A DNA stretch of 64,000 nt. Source: an uncultured Collinsella sp. (GTDB taxonomy: Bacteria; Actinomycetota; Coriobacteriia; Coriobacteriales; Coriobacteriaceae). The DNA lies in assembly GCA_900541715.1 (NCBI GenBank), contig UQLI01000002.1, positions 43,571 through 107,570 of the forward strand, in the 5' to 3' direction. The notes beneath the pieces were generated by a model. It had not been told where the DNA came from and did not search any database. It was given only the letters and a program-made list of their open reading frames with translations. A program made the translations under genes and the position numbers. Positions 1-8,253 of the stretch are shown here, piece by piece (positions within the stretch are counted from its first letter, which is position 1; each line of letters begins with the position of its first letter).

Positions 1-1066
1 GGTGCTTAAAGATGTAAGAGGACTCGTCGCCACTGTTAAGATCCCGCAGGCAACGGTCGTAGAGCTTTACGAACGCCTCGCGCAGCTCCGCCTCGGAATC
101 GCCTTCGATACCGCCCTTGCTATAGATCTTCTCGTAGTTCTCGCGCTTGGCTCGGCGAATTTCCTCAAACAGGTCCTCGCTCATCTCGATGCGCGGCTTA
201 CCATAGCTGTGCTCAACGATATCGATGGAGGCATGCGTGAGGATCCAACTGTTGTAGGCACCGCCCCGGCCATCATCAAAAGCGTCGGGCGAAAGCAGGC
301 CCGCCGCGATCGCATCCTGACGGTCACGACCGACGTAGGCAAGAATATCCGAGATGCGAACGACGCAGCCCTCGAGCGTCATGGGGCGCAGATGCTCAAT
401 TGCGCTATAGCCCGTGGCAATGCAATCCTCAACCGTCTGGTCAAACTGGTCAAAGGAGCCCATGTCCGAGAGCTCAAACACACGCTGCTCGTACTCGCCG
501 TTATGGCATAGCACGCCGTCGAGCGTCTGGAGCGACACGTTGCGGCCATACAACGCGTCGAGCACGCGAACCGACTGCACGTTATGGAAAAAATAACGCC
601 CCGTACGCTCATGATAGATATCGTTGAGGAAGCGCTCGCCGGCATGGCCGAAAGGCGTGTGTCCCAAGTCGTGACCCAGGCCAATCGCCTCGATCAGATC
701 GCAATTGAGCCCCAGGGCGCGACCGATATCGCGCGCAATGCGGGAGACGAGCTGCACGTGCAAACCGCGGCGTGACAGATCGTCATTGCTACGGAAGCTA
801 AAGACCTGCGTTTTGCCTGCATAACGGATGTACGCCGGAAGATGAAGAATCTTTTCGGTATCGCGCATAAACGCCGGACGCATAAGCGTGCCTTTGTCGG
901 CGGCGCGATCAATACGACGAATGACCTGATCATCGTTGCAACGATACGGGTTGACATAGCCCGAAGCACGATCGGCGGCAATGCGCTCGACAAGCTCGGG
1001 CGACAACGCCGAGGGAATACGGTCCATGCGCGCCTTAATGACGGCCGTTTCTTGATTAGATTCCAT
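1..1066 (-). CDS. dgt: dGTPase-like HD-domain phosphohydrolase (3' truncated by window edge)
   Basis: The reading frame starts at the ATG at 1066 and runs open off the left edge, giving 355 codons. The start is supported by AAGGAG about 8 nt upstream; an ATG 5 nt further upstream is in another frame. The product contains SRRGLHVQLVSRIARDIGRA, then GLGHDLGHTPFGHAGE, the HD metal-binding signature of dGTP triphosphohydrolases, which cleave dGTP to deoxyguanosine and triphosphate. NVQSVR and CHNGEYE, typical of the family, follow. The role is presumably cytosolic dNTP pool control. Family assignment is firm; the exact nucleotide substrate is inferred from the family. The C terminus is outside the window. 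Confidence 0.88.
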   Translation of the reverse strand, partial: MESNQETAVIKARMDRIPSALSPELVERIAADRASGYVNPYRCNDDQVIRRIDRAADKGTLMRPAFMRDTEKILHLPAYIRYAGKTQVFSFRSNDDLSRRGLHVQLVSRIARDIGRALGLNCDLIEAIGLGHDLGHTPFGHAGERFLNDIYHERTGRYFFHNVQSVRVLDALYGRNVSLQTLDGVLCHNGEYEQRVFELSDMGSFDQFDQTVEDCIATGYSAIEHLRPMTLEGCVVRISDILAYVGRDRQDAIAAGLLSPDAFDDGRGGAYNSWILTHASIDIVEHSYGKPRIEMSEDLFEEIRRAKRENYEKIYSKGGIEGDSEAELREAFVKLYDRCLRDLNSGDESSYIFKH

Positions 1067-1097
1067 GGCATGCTCCTTAAAAAGGATGCGCAATCGG

Positions 1098-1520
1098 TTA
1101 CAAAGTGCAGCCCACGACCTCGATTATGGCAAAAATCGGCACTAAAAACGGGAGCAATGGCAGGGAGCGCGATTTTGCGATGAGGCAAGCGACGGCAAGG
1201 GTCAGGAGCGCAACCGCAAACGCGACAACGCCGCCCAGGGGATCGAAGGTACAAAGGGCAAAGAGTGCCTTGACGTCCCCCATGCCAATGCCAGGAGCGT
1301 GGCGAACTCTACGCCAGAGCGACTCGGTAAGCACAAGGCCAAGGTAGACGATGACCGCAAGACCGGCGTGGTCAAGCGCTGTGTTCAAACCGAGCTCGAG
1401 CCAAACGCCCGCCAACGCCGTCACGGCACATGCGCCGGCAAGCCCATTGGGAAACCGTCGCTCTCGGGCATCAATTGCCACGCCGGCAAAGATGCAAATC
1501 CAAAACGGGATATAGACCAT
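1098..1520 (-). CDS. Short A24-type prepilin peptidase (TadV/CpaA-like)
   Basis: 140 aa, hydrophobic nearly throughout. It carries both aspartyl-protease motifs of the A24 family: an early DARERRFPN (compare D-x-R-x-R-x-I-P-N) and GIGMGDVKA (the GxGD motif). Family members cleave leader peptides of type IV pilins or Tad/Flp pilins at the membrane. The start at 1520 is chosen because GGAGGAG lies 4-5 nt upstream; an upstream in-frame start at 1565 falls inside a terminator-like hairpin. No N-methylating zinc domain is present, as in CpaA/TadV types. No pilin or secretion ATPase gene is nearby, so the substrate is unknown. Confidence 0.8.
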   Translation of the reverse strand: MVYIPFWICIFAGVAIDARERRFPNGLAGACAVTALAGVWLELGLNTALDHAGLAVIVYLGLVLTESLWRRVRHAPGIGMGDVKALFALCTFDPLGGVVAFAVALLTLAVACLIAKSRSLPLLPFLVPIFAIIEVVGCTL

Positions 1521-1553
1521 CGGACTCCTCCTCGAGCTGCATCGCAAAAGCAA

Positions 1554-1592
1554 AAACCACCACAAAGGTGCCTGTCCCCTTTGCGGTGGTTT
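1554..1592 (-). terminator. Portable terminator hairpin, copy 1
   Basis: A 15-bp inverted repeat (1554-1568 and 1578-1592, one mismatch) around the 9-base loop TGCCTGTCC, followed on the minus strand by TTTTT. It lies just after the glycosyltransferase stop and before the prepilin peptidase. The same element occurs in opposite orientation at 9348-9386. Confidence 0.75.
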
Positions 1593-1601
1593 TGGTGGTG
1601 G

Positions 1602-2897
1602 TTATTTGGCGCCTTGCATGACCTCGTCAAGGGTAACGTTGACGGCGTGCTGCGTCGGCACCCAGTCGACCTTCAGGAACAGCGCGGCCACCGTGATGGG
1701 GATATAGCTGAACATAAAGATCGGGAAGGTAAACAGGTTAGTCACCAGACGCCACTTTTGCGCGCAGTGAATGTGCTTGTACTCAAAGATAGTCGTGAGC
1801 AGCGCCAGGATAAAGAAGGTCTGATACATCATGGCGAAGGTCATAATGAGCGAAGCGGCGCACGCCTGCATCTCGACTTCGGTAGCCAAGAAACCATGCG
1901 AAAGGCCACCCACAATCAAGAACGTCGCATTAGCGAGCATCGAGATCAGCGATAGCAGCATACCCGGGGCGATCGTCATGAACATGTCGTAGGCGGCAAA
2001 GCGATGATAGCGGAACGTCGACTTGACCAGATGCTTACCGTAGGTAAAGAACACCTGGTAAAAGCCCTTGGTCCAGCGCATACGCTGCTTCCAGGATGCC
2101 TTGAACGTCACGGGTTGCTCGTCAAAGAACTCCGCCGGCGCATAGCCAATGCGAATACCGTGAATAGCGCAGAACGTAGTGAACTGAATGTCCTCGGTCA
2201 GCGTGTGGAACTGCCAACCGTGCATGCCCTCGATAACGCTTGACGAGATAAGGTAACCCGAACCCGAAACAGCGCAGGACGTCTTGCAGATATTACGCGC
2301 GTTGTTGAGGAAGCGCGCCTCGCGTAGATACCACGTGGCATTAGCAGCCGAGATCCACGAGCTGCCGAAGTTCTTGGAATTGCGATAGCTCGTGACCACA
2401 TGGAAGCCCTGGTCAAAGGCATCATTCATCTTGGAAACGTAATCGCGGGAGATAACGTTATCGGCATCGAAGATAAAGTAGCCCTCAAAGGTGTCGGGAT
2501 ACTCGTTGAGAATGCGGTCGAAGCCAAAGTCCATGACCCAGCTCTTGCCCTTGCGAGCGAGGTCATTGCGCTCATAGACGATGGCGCCCGCCTCGCGCGC
2601 GAGCTGCGCCGTATTATCGGTGCAGGCATCGGCGACAACGAAGACCTCGATAAGCTCGGACGGATAATCCTGATCCTTGATGGAGCGAACGAGGTTAGCG
2701 ATCACAGCCTCCTCGTTATGCGCCGCGATAAAGAAGGCATAGCGGTGAAGTTTTTTGGCCTTGGGAGGCGCAACCTCGCCACGAAGAGCGCCGATGACAA
2801 AAAAGACCACCTGGTACAGAAAGCAGACCGTGAGCAGCGTGACGACAATCTGGTTGAAGATCACGATGGGTGTGTTGGTTTGTAAAAAGGCGAGCAT
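1602..2897 (-). CDS. Membrane-bound family 2 glycosyltransferase
   Basis: 431 aa. An N-terminal membrane segment (about residues 11-38) is followed by a GT2 domain with IAAHNEE (58-63), the metal-binding DAD (144-146), TED (234-236) and QRMRW (271-275), the Q-x-x-R-W motif of processive beta-glycosyltransferases. At least three membrane spans follow (about 300-420). This is the layout of BcsA/NodC-like synthases that polymerise and export a sugar chain across the membrane. No PilZ domain is visible. Donor sugar and product are not evident. The gene stands alone, ending in a hairpin terminator; ATG start at 2897. Confidence 0.85.
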   Translation of the reverse strand: MLAFLQTNTPIVIFNQIVVTLLTVCFLYQVVFFVIGALRGEVAPPKAKKLHRYAFFIAAHNEEAVIANLVRSIKDQDYPSELIEVFVVADACTDNTAQLAREAGAIVYERNDLARKGKSWVMDFGFDRILNEYPDTFEGYFIFDADNVISRDYVSKMNDAFDQGFHVVTSYRNSKNFGSSWISAANATWYLREARFLNNARNICKTSCAVSGSGYLISSSVIEGMHGWQFHTLTEDIQFTTFCAIHGIRIGYAPAEFFDEQPVTFKASWKQRMRWTKGFYQVFFTYGKHLVKSTFRYHRFAAYDMFMTIAPGMLLSLISMLANATFLIVGGLSHGFLATEVEMQACAASLIMTFAMMYQTFFILALLTTIFEYKHIHCAQKWRLVTNLFTFPIFMFSYIPITVAALFLKVDWVPTQHAVNVTLDEVMQGAK

Positions 2898-2979
2898 GCA
2901 GGCTCCCAGGAACGCGTTACGTAAACAACCCTATATCTTACCGCAGGCTTACCGAGTTCAAGAAACCACCTAATACCAG

Positions 2980-3993
2980 CTAGGCTTCGAGCAGACCGAA
3001 CTGCGGGACGATTTCGTCACCGGCGGCAGTGCGGCCAAGCGAACGAGGGGCCAGATCATCCAGAACCGCCGCAAGATCCCACGGCAGCTCGTCACGGCAC
3101 TCAATGCGCTCCCCCGTCACGGGATGATCGAACGCCACGCGCCAAGAATGCAGGAACTGCCTGGTCAGGCCCTGATCGGCGCGCGCATCGCACTTACCGT
3201 AGAGCGGATCTCCCACGCAGGCGTGGTTGATATGGCGCATATGCACGCGAATCTGATGCGTGCGGCCGGTAAACAGGTGACACTCGACAAGCGTATAGCC
3301 GTCGTCGAAACGCGTGGAATCAAAGCGCTCAAGCACCTTGAAGGTCGTGATGGCCTGACGGGCAAAGGGGTCATCGGAAACCGCCATCTTCACACGGTCG
3401 CGCGTGGAGCGGGCGATACCGGTGTTAATGGTTCCCTCGTCCATGGCGATGTGACCGTGAACGAGCGTGATATAGCGACGGTCGAGCGTGCGCGTGCGGA
3501 TAAGATTTTGAAGCGCGCGCTGGGTGTCGTCGTCTTTTGCCGCGAGCATAAGGCCCGAGGTATCGCGATCCAGGCGATGCACGATGCCGGGGCGATCCTC
3601 ACCCTGCACGGTACCCAGATGATCGATGCCGCAGTGGTAAACCAGAGCGTTCGCAAGGGTGCCGCTCTCGTGGCCGTGGGCGGGATGGCACACCAGGCCG
3701 CGCTGTTTGGAGAGCACGAGGAGGTAGTCGTCCTCGTAACGAATGTCGAGAGGGATGGCCTCGGGAATCACATCGGTGGGATCATGCGGCTCGGGCAGGT
3801 CGACCGAGATGCGGTCACCGGAGCGCACAGCATACTTTTTTGATAGGCAGGTCTCGCCGTTGACGGCAACGGCACCGCCCTCGATCAGATGTGCGCAGGC
3901 AGAGCGCGTGGGACAGCCATCGTTGGCGCCCAGATAGGCGTCGAGACGCTGACCAGCGGAATCGTCGGCAACGAGAATATGGATGTCGGCCAT
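2980..3993 (-). CDS. rluD: Pseudouridine synthase, RluD family
   Basis: 337 aa. An N-terminal S4-like RNA-binding region (about 14-66; QRLDAYL, GGAVAVNG) precedes the catalytic domain with HRLDRDTSG at 139-147; D142 is the expected catalytic aspartate. GRTHQIRVHM follows, as in RluA/RluD enzymes. The family converts specific uridines of rRNA to pseudouridine. RluD-type is favoured because the S4 domain is present. The ATG overlaps the lspA stop codon by one base, so the two genes are probably co-transcribed, as is common for lspA-rluD in many bacteria. Confidence 0.92.
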   Translation of the reverse strand: MADIHILVADDSAGQRLDAYLGANDGCPTRSACAHLIEGGAVAVNGETCLSKKYAVRSGDRISVDLPEPHDPTDVIPEAIPLDIRYEDDYLLVLSKQRGLVCHPAHGHESGTLANALVYHCGIDHLGTVQGEDRPGIVHRLDRDTSGLMLAAKDDDTQRALQNLIRTRTLDRRYITLVHGHIAMDEGTINTGIARSTRDRVKMAVSDDPFARQAITTFKVLERFDSTRFDDGYTLVECHLFTGRTHQIRVHMRHINHACVGDPLYGKCDARADQGLTRQFLHSWRVAFDHPVTGERIECRDELPWDLAAVLDDLAPRSLGRTAAGDEIVPQFGLLEA

Positions 3994-4592
3994 TAACGCT
4001 CATTCCTTTCGCGAATCTTGCGGGCACGCTCCCCACGCTGCTTGGCTTTGCGCTTGGCGCGGGCCTCATCACGGGCATTGAGCTCGGCAGTCGCATCGAC
4101 TTCGCGGGCCGCAGGGCTCAAGAACATGTAGCCGATGAGGGCAAGCACGACGCCTACGGTGATACCGATATCGGCCACATTGAAGACGGGAAAGTCGATG
4201 AAGGTGGTGGCAATAAAATCGGTCACGAAGCCAAAGGCCAAACGATCGATAGCGTTGCCGATAGCACCGCCCGCAACCATCGCCATGCCCACAACCTCAA
4301 GATGGGCGAGCTGGGGTGCACGAATGAGGTACACGGCAATAGCGACAATGACCGCCAGCGCCAGGACGGCAAACGCGATGCCATGCCCCTCGCCCATGCT
4401 AAAGGCAGCGCCGATATTGCGGACAAACAGGAAGTCGATCACGCCGGGGATGACGGTCACATGCAGTGCATCGCCCACGGCACGAACCGCAAGCTTGGTC
4501 AACTGGTCAACAAGCAACACAGCCAGCGCCACCCCACCAGCAACACCCAACCGCCAACGCAAAGGCGGCGTCATATCCCCAGCACGACCCAA
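3993..4592 (-). CDS. lspA: Lipoprotein signal peptidase (SPase II)
   Basis: 199 aa with four hydrophobic segments. The conserved motifs are NIGAAFS (59-65), GNAIDRL (112-118) and FNVADIGI (137-144); D116 and D141 are the expected catalytic aspartates. It removes the signal peptide from diacylglyceryl-modified prolipoproteins such as those encoded at 44438 and 54434. The start is taken as TTG at 4592, with AGGGG about 6 nt upstream; ATG at 4574 is an alternative. The C-terminal 45 residues are a charged, Arg/Lys/Glu-rich extension beyond the usual ~160 aa enzyme. Confidence 0.93.
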   Translation of the reverse strand: MGRAGDMTPPLRWRLGVAGGVALAVLLVDQLTKLAVRAVGDALHVTVIPGVIDFLFVRNIGAAFSMGEGHGIAFAVLALAVIVAIAVYLIRAPQLAHLEVVGMAMVAGGAIGNAIDRLAFGFVTDFIATTFIDFPVFNVADIGITVGVVLALIGYMFLSPAAREVDATAELNARDEARAKRKAKQRGERARKIRERNER

Positions 4593-4712
4593 ATCAATCC
4601 CCTACCCTCAAGAACATCGAATTACGTTTAATACAAAGAACTATCTTATATTGCCATACGCAGAACGCACGACATATCCACCAACGCAAGCGAAATAACC
4701 AGCTAAAAACGA

Positions 4713-4743
4713 AAGCGACATTCCGAATAACGGAATGTCGCTT
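4713..4743 (-). terminator. Hairpin terminator in the ileS-lspA gap
   Basis: 13-bp perfect stem (AAGCGACATTCCG and its complement) with a 5-nt loop. Read on the minus strand it is followed by TTTCGTTTTT, so it is a plausible terminator for transcription coming from ileS. It sits at the lspA-proximal end of the 373-bp gap 4593-4965, which holds no gene; the rest of the gap is the long palindrome at 4818-4935 and the hairpin at 4935-4969. Confidence 0.6.
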
Positions 4744-4817
4744 AATAGCTTTCGACTAAAAACGCAAGTCGAAAGAAAGCCTCTAGCTCCAGCAATGGAA
4801 ATGCCGCGTTATCGTCA

Positions 4818-4935
4818 CCAACAGCGAAAACGTCCCTAAGCGAGCAAGGTGACGTGAAAGAGGAGGGAAGCGTACTTTGGTACGCGACCGACGATTGAAC
4901 GTCAGATTGCCGCTTAGGGGCGTTTGCAGCGTCGG
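4818..4935. repeat. Long imperfect palindrome, copy A of a dispersed element
   Basis: About 118 bp downstream of ileS. A central core (4853-4901) beginning CGTGAAAGAGGAG and containing the mini-hairpin GCGTACTTTGGTACGC is flanked by arms that are complementary to each other (left arm contains GTCCCTAAGCG, right arm CGCTTAGGGGC). The core recurs at 47985-48034 with about four mismatches and one indel, while the outer arms differ. See the related finding. Confidence 0.7.
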
Positions 4936-4969
4936 TAGGTTACGGCGTTCTACGAACGCCGTAACCTAC
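4935..4969 (-). terminator. 16-bp perfect hairpin overlapping the ileS stop codon
   Basis: The inverted repeat 4935-4950 / 4954-4969 is perfect (GTAGGTTACGGCGTTC and its complement) with a 3-nt loop, and includes the ileS TAG at 4966-4968. It has no U-tract, so it may be an RNA 3'-end stabiliser rather than a factor-independent terminator. A shorter hairpin with the same GGCGTTC/GAACGCC core lies after the Pel operon (51188-51211). Confidence 0.55.
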
Positions 4970-7767
4970 AAAGCATCGGCGCAGCGCTTGCAAATATGAG
5001 CGTGGCCGTTGTACTCGCCAACGGTGGTGCGGTAGTTCCAGCAACGGTCGCAGCACTCGCCCTCGGCAGCTTCAATGGCAACGGAGAGTTCCTCGCCCTG
5101 GGTCAGCTCAACATCGGAGACGATGTAGAACTCGGCCAGGTCGACGGCCTTATCACCGGTCAGCAGCGCGTACATCTCGGCGGGAACGACCGCCTTGACG
5201 CGGACCTGCTGGCTCTTAGTGAAGGTGCCGGCAGAACGGGCATCCTCAAGAGCCTTGGTCACGGCGCTACGGAGCTCGAGCGAAGCCTCGAGCACGCCCT
5301 CAAACTCATTGGCCTCGTCGACCGTGATGGGCGACTTGTACCAATCGAGCAGCGCGGCGTACTTCTGGTGATCGACGCAGCCGGCGGGCGCATATGCCAT
5401 GGCCTCGTCGACGGTATAGGACAGGATCGGCTGCAGGTCGCGCATGAGCATCGAGAAGAGCTCGGCCAGCACGGTCTGGGCACTGCGGCGCTCGAGCGAG
5501 CCGGGCTTGTCGCAGTACAGACGATCCTTCAGGGCGTCGAGATACACGTTGGAAAGCTCGGTAACCACGAAGTCATAGAGCGCACGGTAGGCGCGCGGGA
5601 ACTCATAGCTGGCGTAGGCGTCGTCGACCTCGGCCTGGACCTGGGTCAGACGGGCAACCATGAGCTTGTCGAGCGGCAGCAGGTCGGCAAAGGCGACGCC
5701 GTCGGTCTCGGGCTCAAACTGACCCTCGAGCTCGGAGAGCAAGAAGCGCAGCGTGTTGCGGAAACGACGATAGGCATCGGACGTACGAGCGAGAATCTCA
5801 TGGTCGATGGAGACGTCGGAGCTGGTGTCGACGGAGGCAACCCAGAGACGGATGATGTCAGCGCCCATCTCGTCGCAGACCTTGTTGGGGTCGATGACGT
5901 TGCCGAGCGACTTGGACATCTTGCGGCCCTGGCCATCGAGCGTGAAGCCCTGCGAGACGACCGTCTTGTACGGAGCATGGCCGTTGGCACCCACCGAGGT
6001 GAGCAGCGAGCTCTGGAACCAACCGCGATGCTGGTCGGAGCCCTCGAGATACACGTCAGCCGGGTACTCAAGCTCGGGTCGATACTCGCAGACGGCCTTC
6101 CAGGACACGCCGGAGTCCCACCACACGTCGAGAATGTCCTTATCAGCCTTGAGGTGATGGCCGCCACACTTGGGGCAAACGCAAGCCTCGCCCAGGTAAC
6201 TCTCGGGAGCGTCGGTGAACCAGGCGTCGGAGCCCTTCTCGTGGAAGAGCTTGATGACGGCGTCGAGCGTGGCGTCGTTCATGACCTTCTCGCCGCAGTC
6301 GGCGCAAGTGTAGCTGGGGATAGGCACGCCCCAGTTGCGCTGACGGCTGATGCACCAGTCGGGACGCTGCTCGACCATGGCGCCGATGCGGTTGGCGGCG
6401 TGAGCCGGATACCACTTGACGTTCTCGCGGACCTCTTTGCCAGCCTGCTCGCGCAGACCGGTCTTGTCCATCGAGACGAACCACTGGTCGGTAGCACGGA
6501 AGAGCACCGGGTGCTTGCAGCGCCAGCAGTGCGGATAGCTGTGCGTGATCTTCTTCTCGAGGACCAGGGTGCCGCGCTCGCGCAGGAACTCGATGATGTG
6601 CGGGTTGGCCTCGTCGGTATCCATGCCGCTGAAGGGGCCGCCGGTGCCAAACTCCTCGCCGGTGTAGAACTTGCCGTCGTCATCGACCGGCATGCAAATG
6701 TCGGTGATGCCCTCCTTGAGGCAGGCGAAGTAGTCGTCGACGCCGTGACCGGGCGAGTTGTGGACGATACCGGTACCGTCATCGACACCGACGTAATCGG
6801 CCAACAGCGCAACGCCCTCGACACCGTCAAAGATCGGCTGCTTATAGTGAATGTGATGGAAGGTCTCGGCGAGAACCACATAGGGCTTGCCGTCGACCAC
6901 AACCGGGGTGTACTCCCAGCCAAACTCCTCGCAGCACTTGGGAGCTAGGTCCTCGAGCATGACCTCGGCGCGGCCGTCGTGCTCAACGGCGACGTAGGCG
7001 GCACCGGGCTTGAGAGAAACTGCCTGGTCGGAGGGGATGGTCCACGGCGTGGTCGTCCAGATGATAAAGTCAACCGGGCCGTCGAAGTTCTCGAGGCCGG
7101 CGGGCTTGGAGGTCATCTCAAAGCGCACGAAGATGGACGGGCTCGTCTCGTCGGAGTACTCAATCTCGGCCTCAGCAAGTGCGGTATGGCAGTGCTTGCA
7201 CCAGTGAACGGGCTTGTGACCGCGATAGATCATGCCCTTGTCGAACATGGCCTTGAAAACCTCGATGTCGGCGGCGTCATGCTGGTGATAAAGCGTCAGA
7301 TAGGGGTTGTCCCAATCGCCGAGCACGCCCAGGCGACGGAAGCCGGCCTTCTGCAGCTCGATGTTCTCGACAGCGAACTTGTTGCAAAGCTCGCGGATCT
7401 TAGCCGTGGAGGTCTGGTTGAACTTCTCGGTGCCGAGCTTCTCCTCGACCTTATGCTCGATCGGCTGGCCATGGCAGTCCCAACCGGGGACATAGGGAAC
7501 CTCATAACCCTGCATCATCCAGTAACGGTTGATCATGTCCTTGGAGATCTTGTTCATGGCGTGGCCGATGTGGATCGGGCCGTTGGCGTACGGAGGGCCG
7601 TCGTGCAGCACGAACTTCTTGTGACCCTCGTTCTTCTTCAGAACCTGCTCGTAGACCTTGTTGTCCTGCCAGTCCTTGAGTCGCTTGGGCTCGGACTTAG
7701 AAAGACCGGCACGCATGGGAAAACCGGTCTTGGGCAGATTCATCGTCTGCTTGTACTCGTTTGCCAC
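4966..7767 (-). CDS. ileS: Isoleucyl-tRNA synthetase
   Basis: 933 aa from the GTG at 7767. It charges tRNA-Ile and edits valine. Visible features: PIHIGHAMNK (class I HIGH motif), GRKMSKSLGNVIDP (KMSKS motif), the editing-domain segment GTGIVHNSPGHG, an internal Cys-rich pair (CVCPKCGGHH), and a C-terminal zinc-finger-like CDRCWNY...CKRCADAL. The GTG is preferred over the in-frame upstream start at 7872 because the longer version runs through the leader terminator, and AAGGGG lies just upstream of the GTG. Expression is very likely controlled by the T-box leader directly upstream. Confidence 0.95.
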   Translation of the reverse strand: MANEYKQTMNLPKTGFPMRAGLSKSEPKRLKDWQDNKVYEQVLKKNEGHKKFVLHDGPPYANGPIHIGHAMNKISKDMINRYWMMQGYEVPYVPGWDCHGQPIEHKVEEKLGTEKFNQTSTAKIRELCNKFAVENIELQKAGFRRLGVLGDWDNPYLTLYHQHDAADIEVFKAMFDKGMIYRGHKPVHWCKHCHTALAEAEIEYSDETSPSIFVRFEMTSKPAGLENFDGPVDFIIWTTTPWTIPSDQAVSLKPGAAYVAVEHDGRAEVMLEDLAPKCCEEFGWEYTPVVVDGKPYVVLAETFHHIHYKQPIFDGVEGVALLADYVGVDDGTGIVHNSPGHGVDDYFACLKEGITDICMPVDDDGKFYTGEEFGTGGPFSGMDTDEANPHIIEFLRERGTLVLEKKITHSYPHCWRCKHPVLFRATDQWFVSMDKTGLREQAGKEVRENVKWYPAHAANRIGAMVEQRPDWCISRQRNWGVPIPSYTCADCGEKVMNDATLDAVIKLFHEKGSDAWFTDAPESYLGEACVCPKCGGHHLKADKDILDVWWDSGVSWKAVCEYRPELEYPADVYLEGSDQHRGWFQSSLLTSVGANGHAPYKTVVSQGFTLDGQGRKMSKSLGNVIDPNKVCDEMGADIIRLWVASVDTSSDVSIDHEILARTSDAYRRFRNTLRFLLSELEGQFEPETDGVAFADLLPLDKLMVARLTQVQAEVDDAYASYEFPRAYRALYDFVVTELSNVYLDALKDRLYCDKPGSLERRSAQTVLAELFSMLMRDLQPILSYTVDEAMAYAPAGCVDHQKYAALLDWYKSPITVDEANEFEGVLEASLELRSAVTKALEDARSAGTFTKSQQVRVKAVVPAEMYALLTGDKAVDLAEFYIVSDVELTQGEELSVAIEAAEGECCDRCWNYRTTVGEYNGHAHICKRCADAL

Positions 7768-7810
7768 GGTACCCCTTTCATGTCGTGGGCGCGCACGCCC
7801 GTTGGGCACC

Positions 7811-8105
7811 AAAAAAGCGCCCGTCCCTACAAGCTGGGACGAAGCGCCACAAAACGAGCTGTACGCCCGCAAAAGCTCTTCGTTTAACCACCCAGCTTAG
7901 ATGCCCTCACCCGCGTATTCGCGCGCTCGCATCCGTTACTCGGCTGGCCTGTATCGACGACCATCTCGGCGATATCTACTAAGACGTGTCTGCGCGGCAC
8001 GTCCGTTGGGACCGCAGCTCCGGGGTGATTTTCATCGGTCGCATGCACGGGTTCTCAGCGCTTCCCGCTCTCTGTAGCATGCGGACGGCCGACTACTCGT
8101 CCCCA
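7811..8105 (-). promoter_or_regulatory. T-box leader (tRNA-Ile sensing, transcription attenuation) of ileS
   Basis: Read on the minus strand, 7898-7878 gives AAGCUGGG, a bulge UGGUUAA, then ACGAAG. Segment 7844-7831 gives CUUCGU CCCAGCUU, which pairs perfectly with both flanks to form the T-box antiterminator. The UGGU of the bulge matches an NCCA tRNA end carrying an A discriminator. The competing terminator uses the same CGUCCC strand: stem 7817-7848 (GCGC, CGUCCC / GGGACG, GCGC) followed by U6 at 7816-7811. A candidate specifier codon AUC (isoleucine) lies at 8029-8027 in a purine-rich loop. The 5' limit and Stem I fold are approximate. An extended -10 (TGCTAGCAT) near 8130 may drive it. 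The unbound state should terminate. Confidence 0.85.
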
Positions 8106-8253
8106 TCAACGCTTATGCGGTGTATGCTAGCACGTTCCGCGTCGGCGAAAAACCCTCAACACTGGTTTTATACGTTCGAAATTTCTCGCTTTTACAAGCC
8201 TTCACTAGGAGCAAAATACCTGAAAGCACTTTATCGAAAGAAAGAAGGTTGCC

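Noticed and set aside
4818..4935. CRISPR-like repeat
   Set aside because: A single inverted structure per site, without regularly spaced direct repeats; no cas genes in the window.
4996..6948. 650-codon plus-strand frame opposite ileS
   Set aside because: Antisense shadow of high-GC coding; no family motif and no Shine-Dalgarno, while the minus strand carries full ileS motifs.
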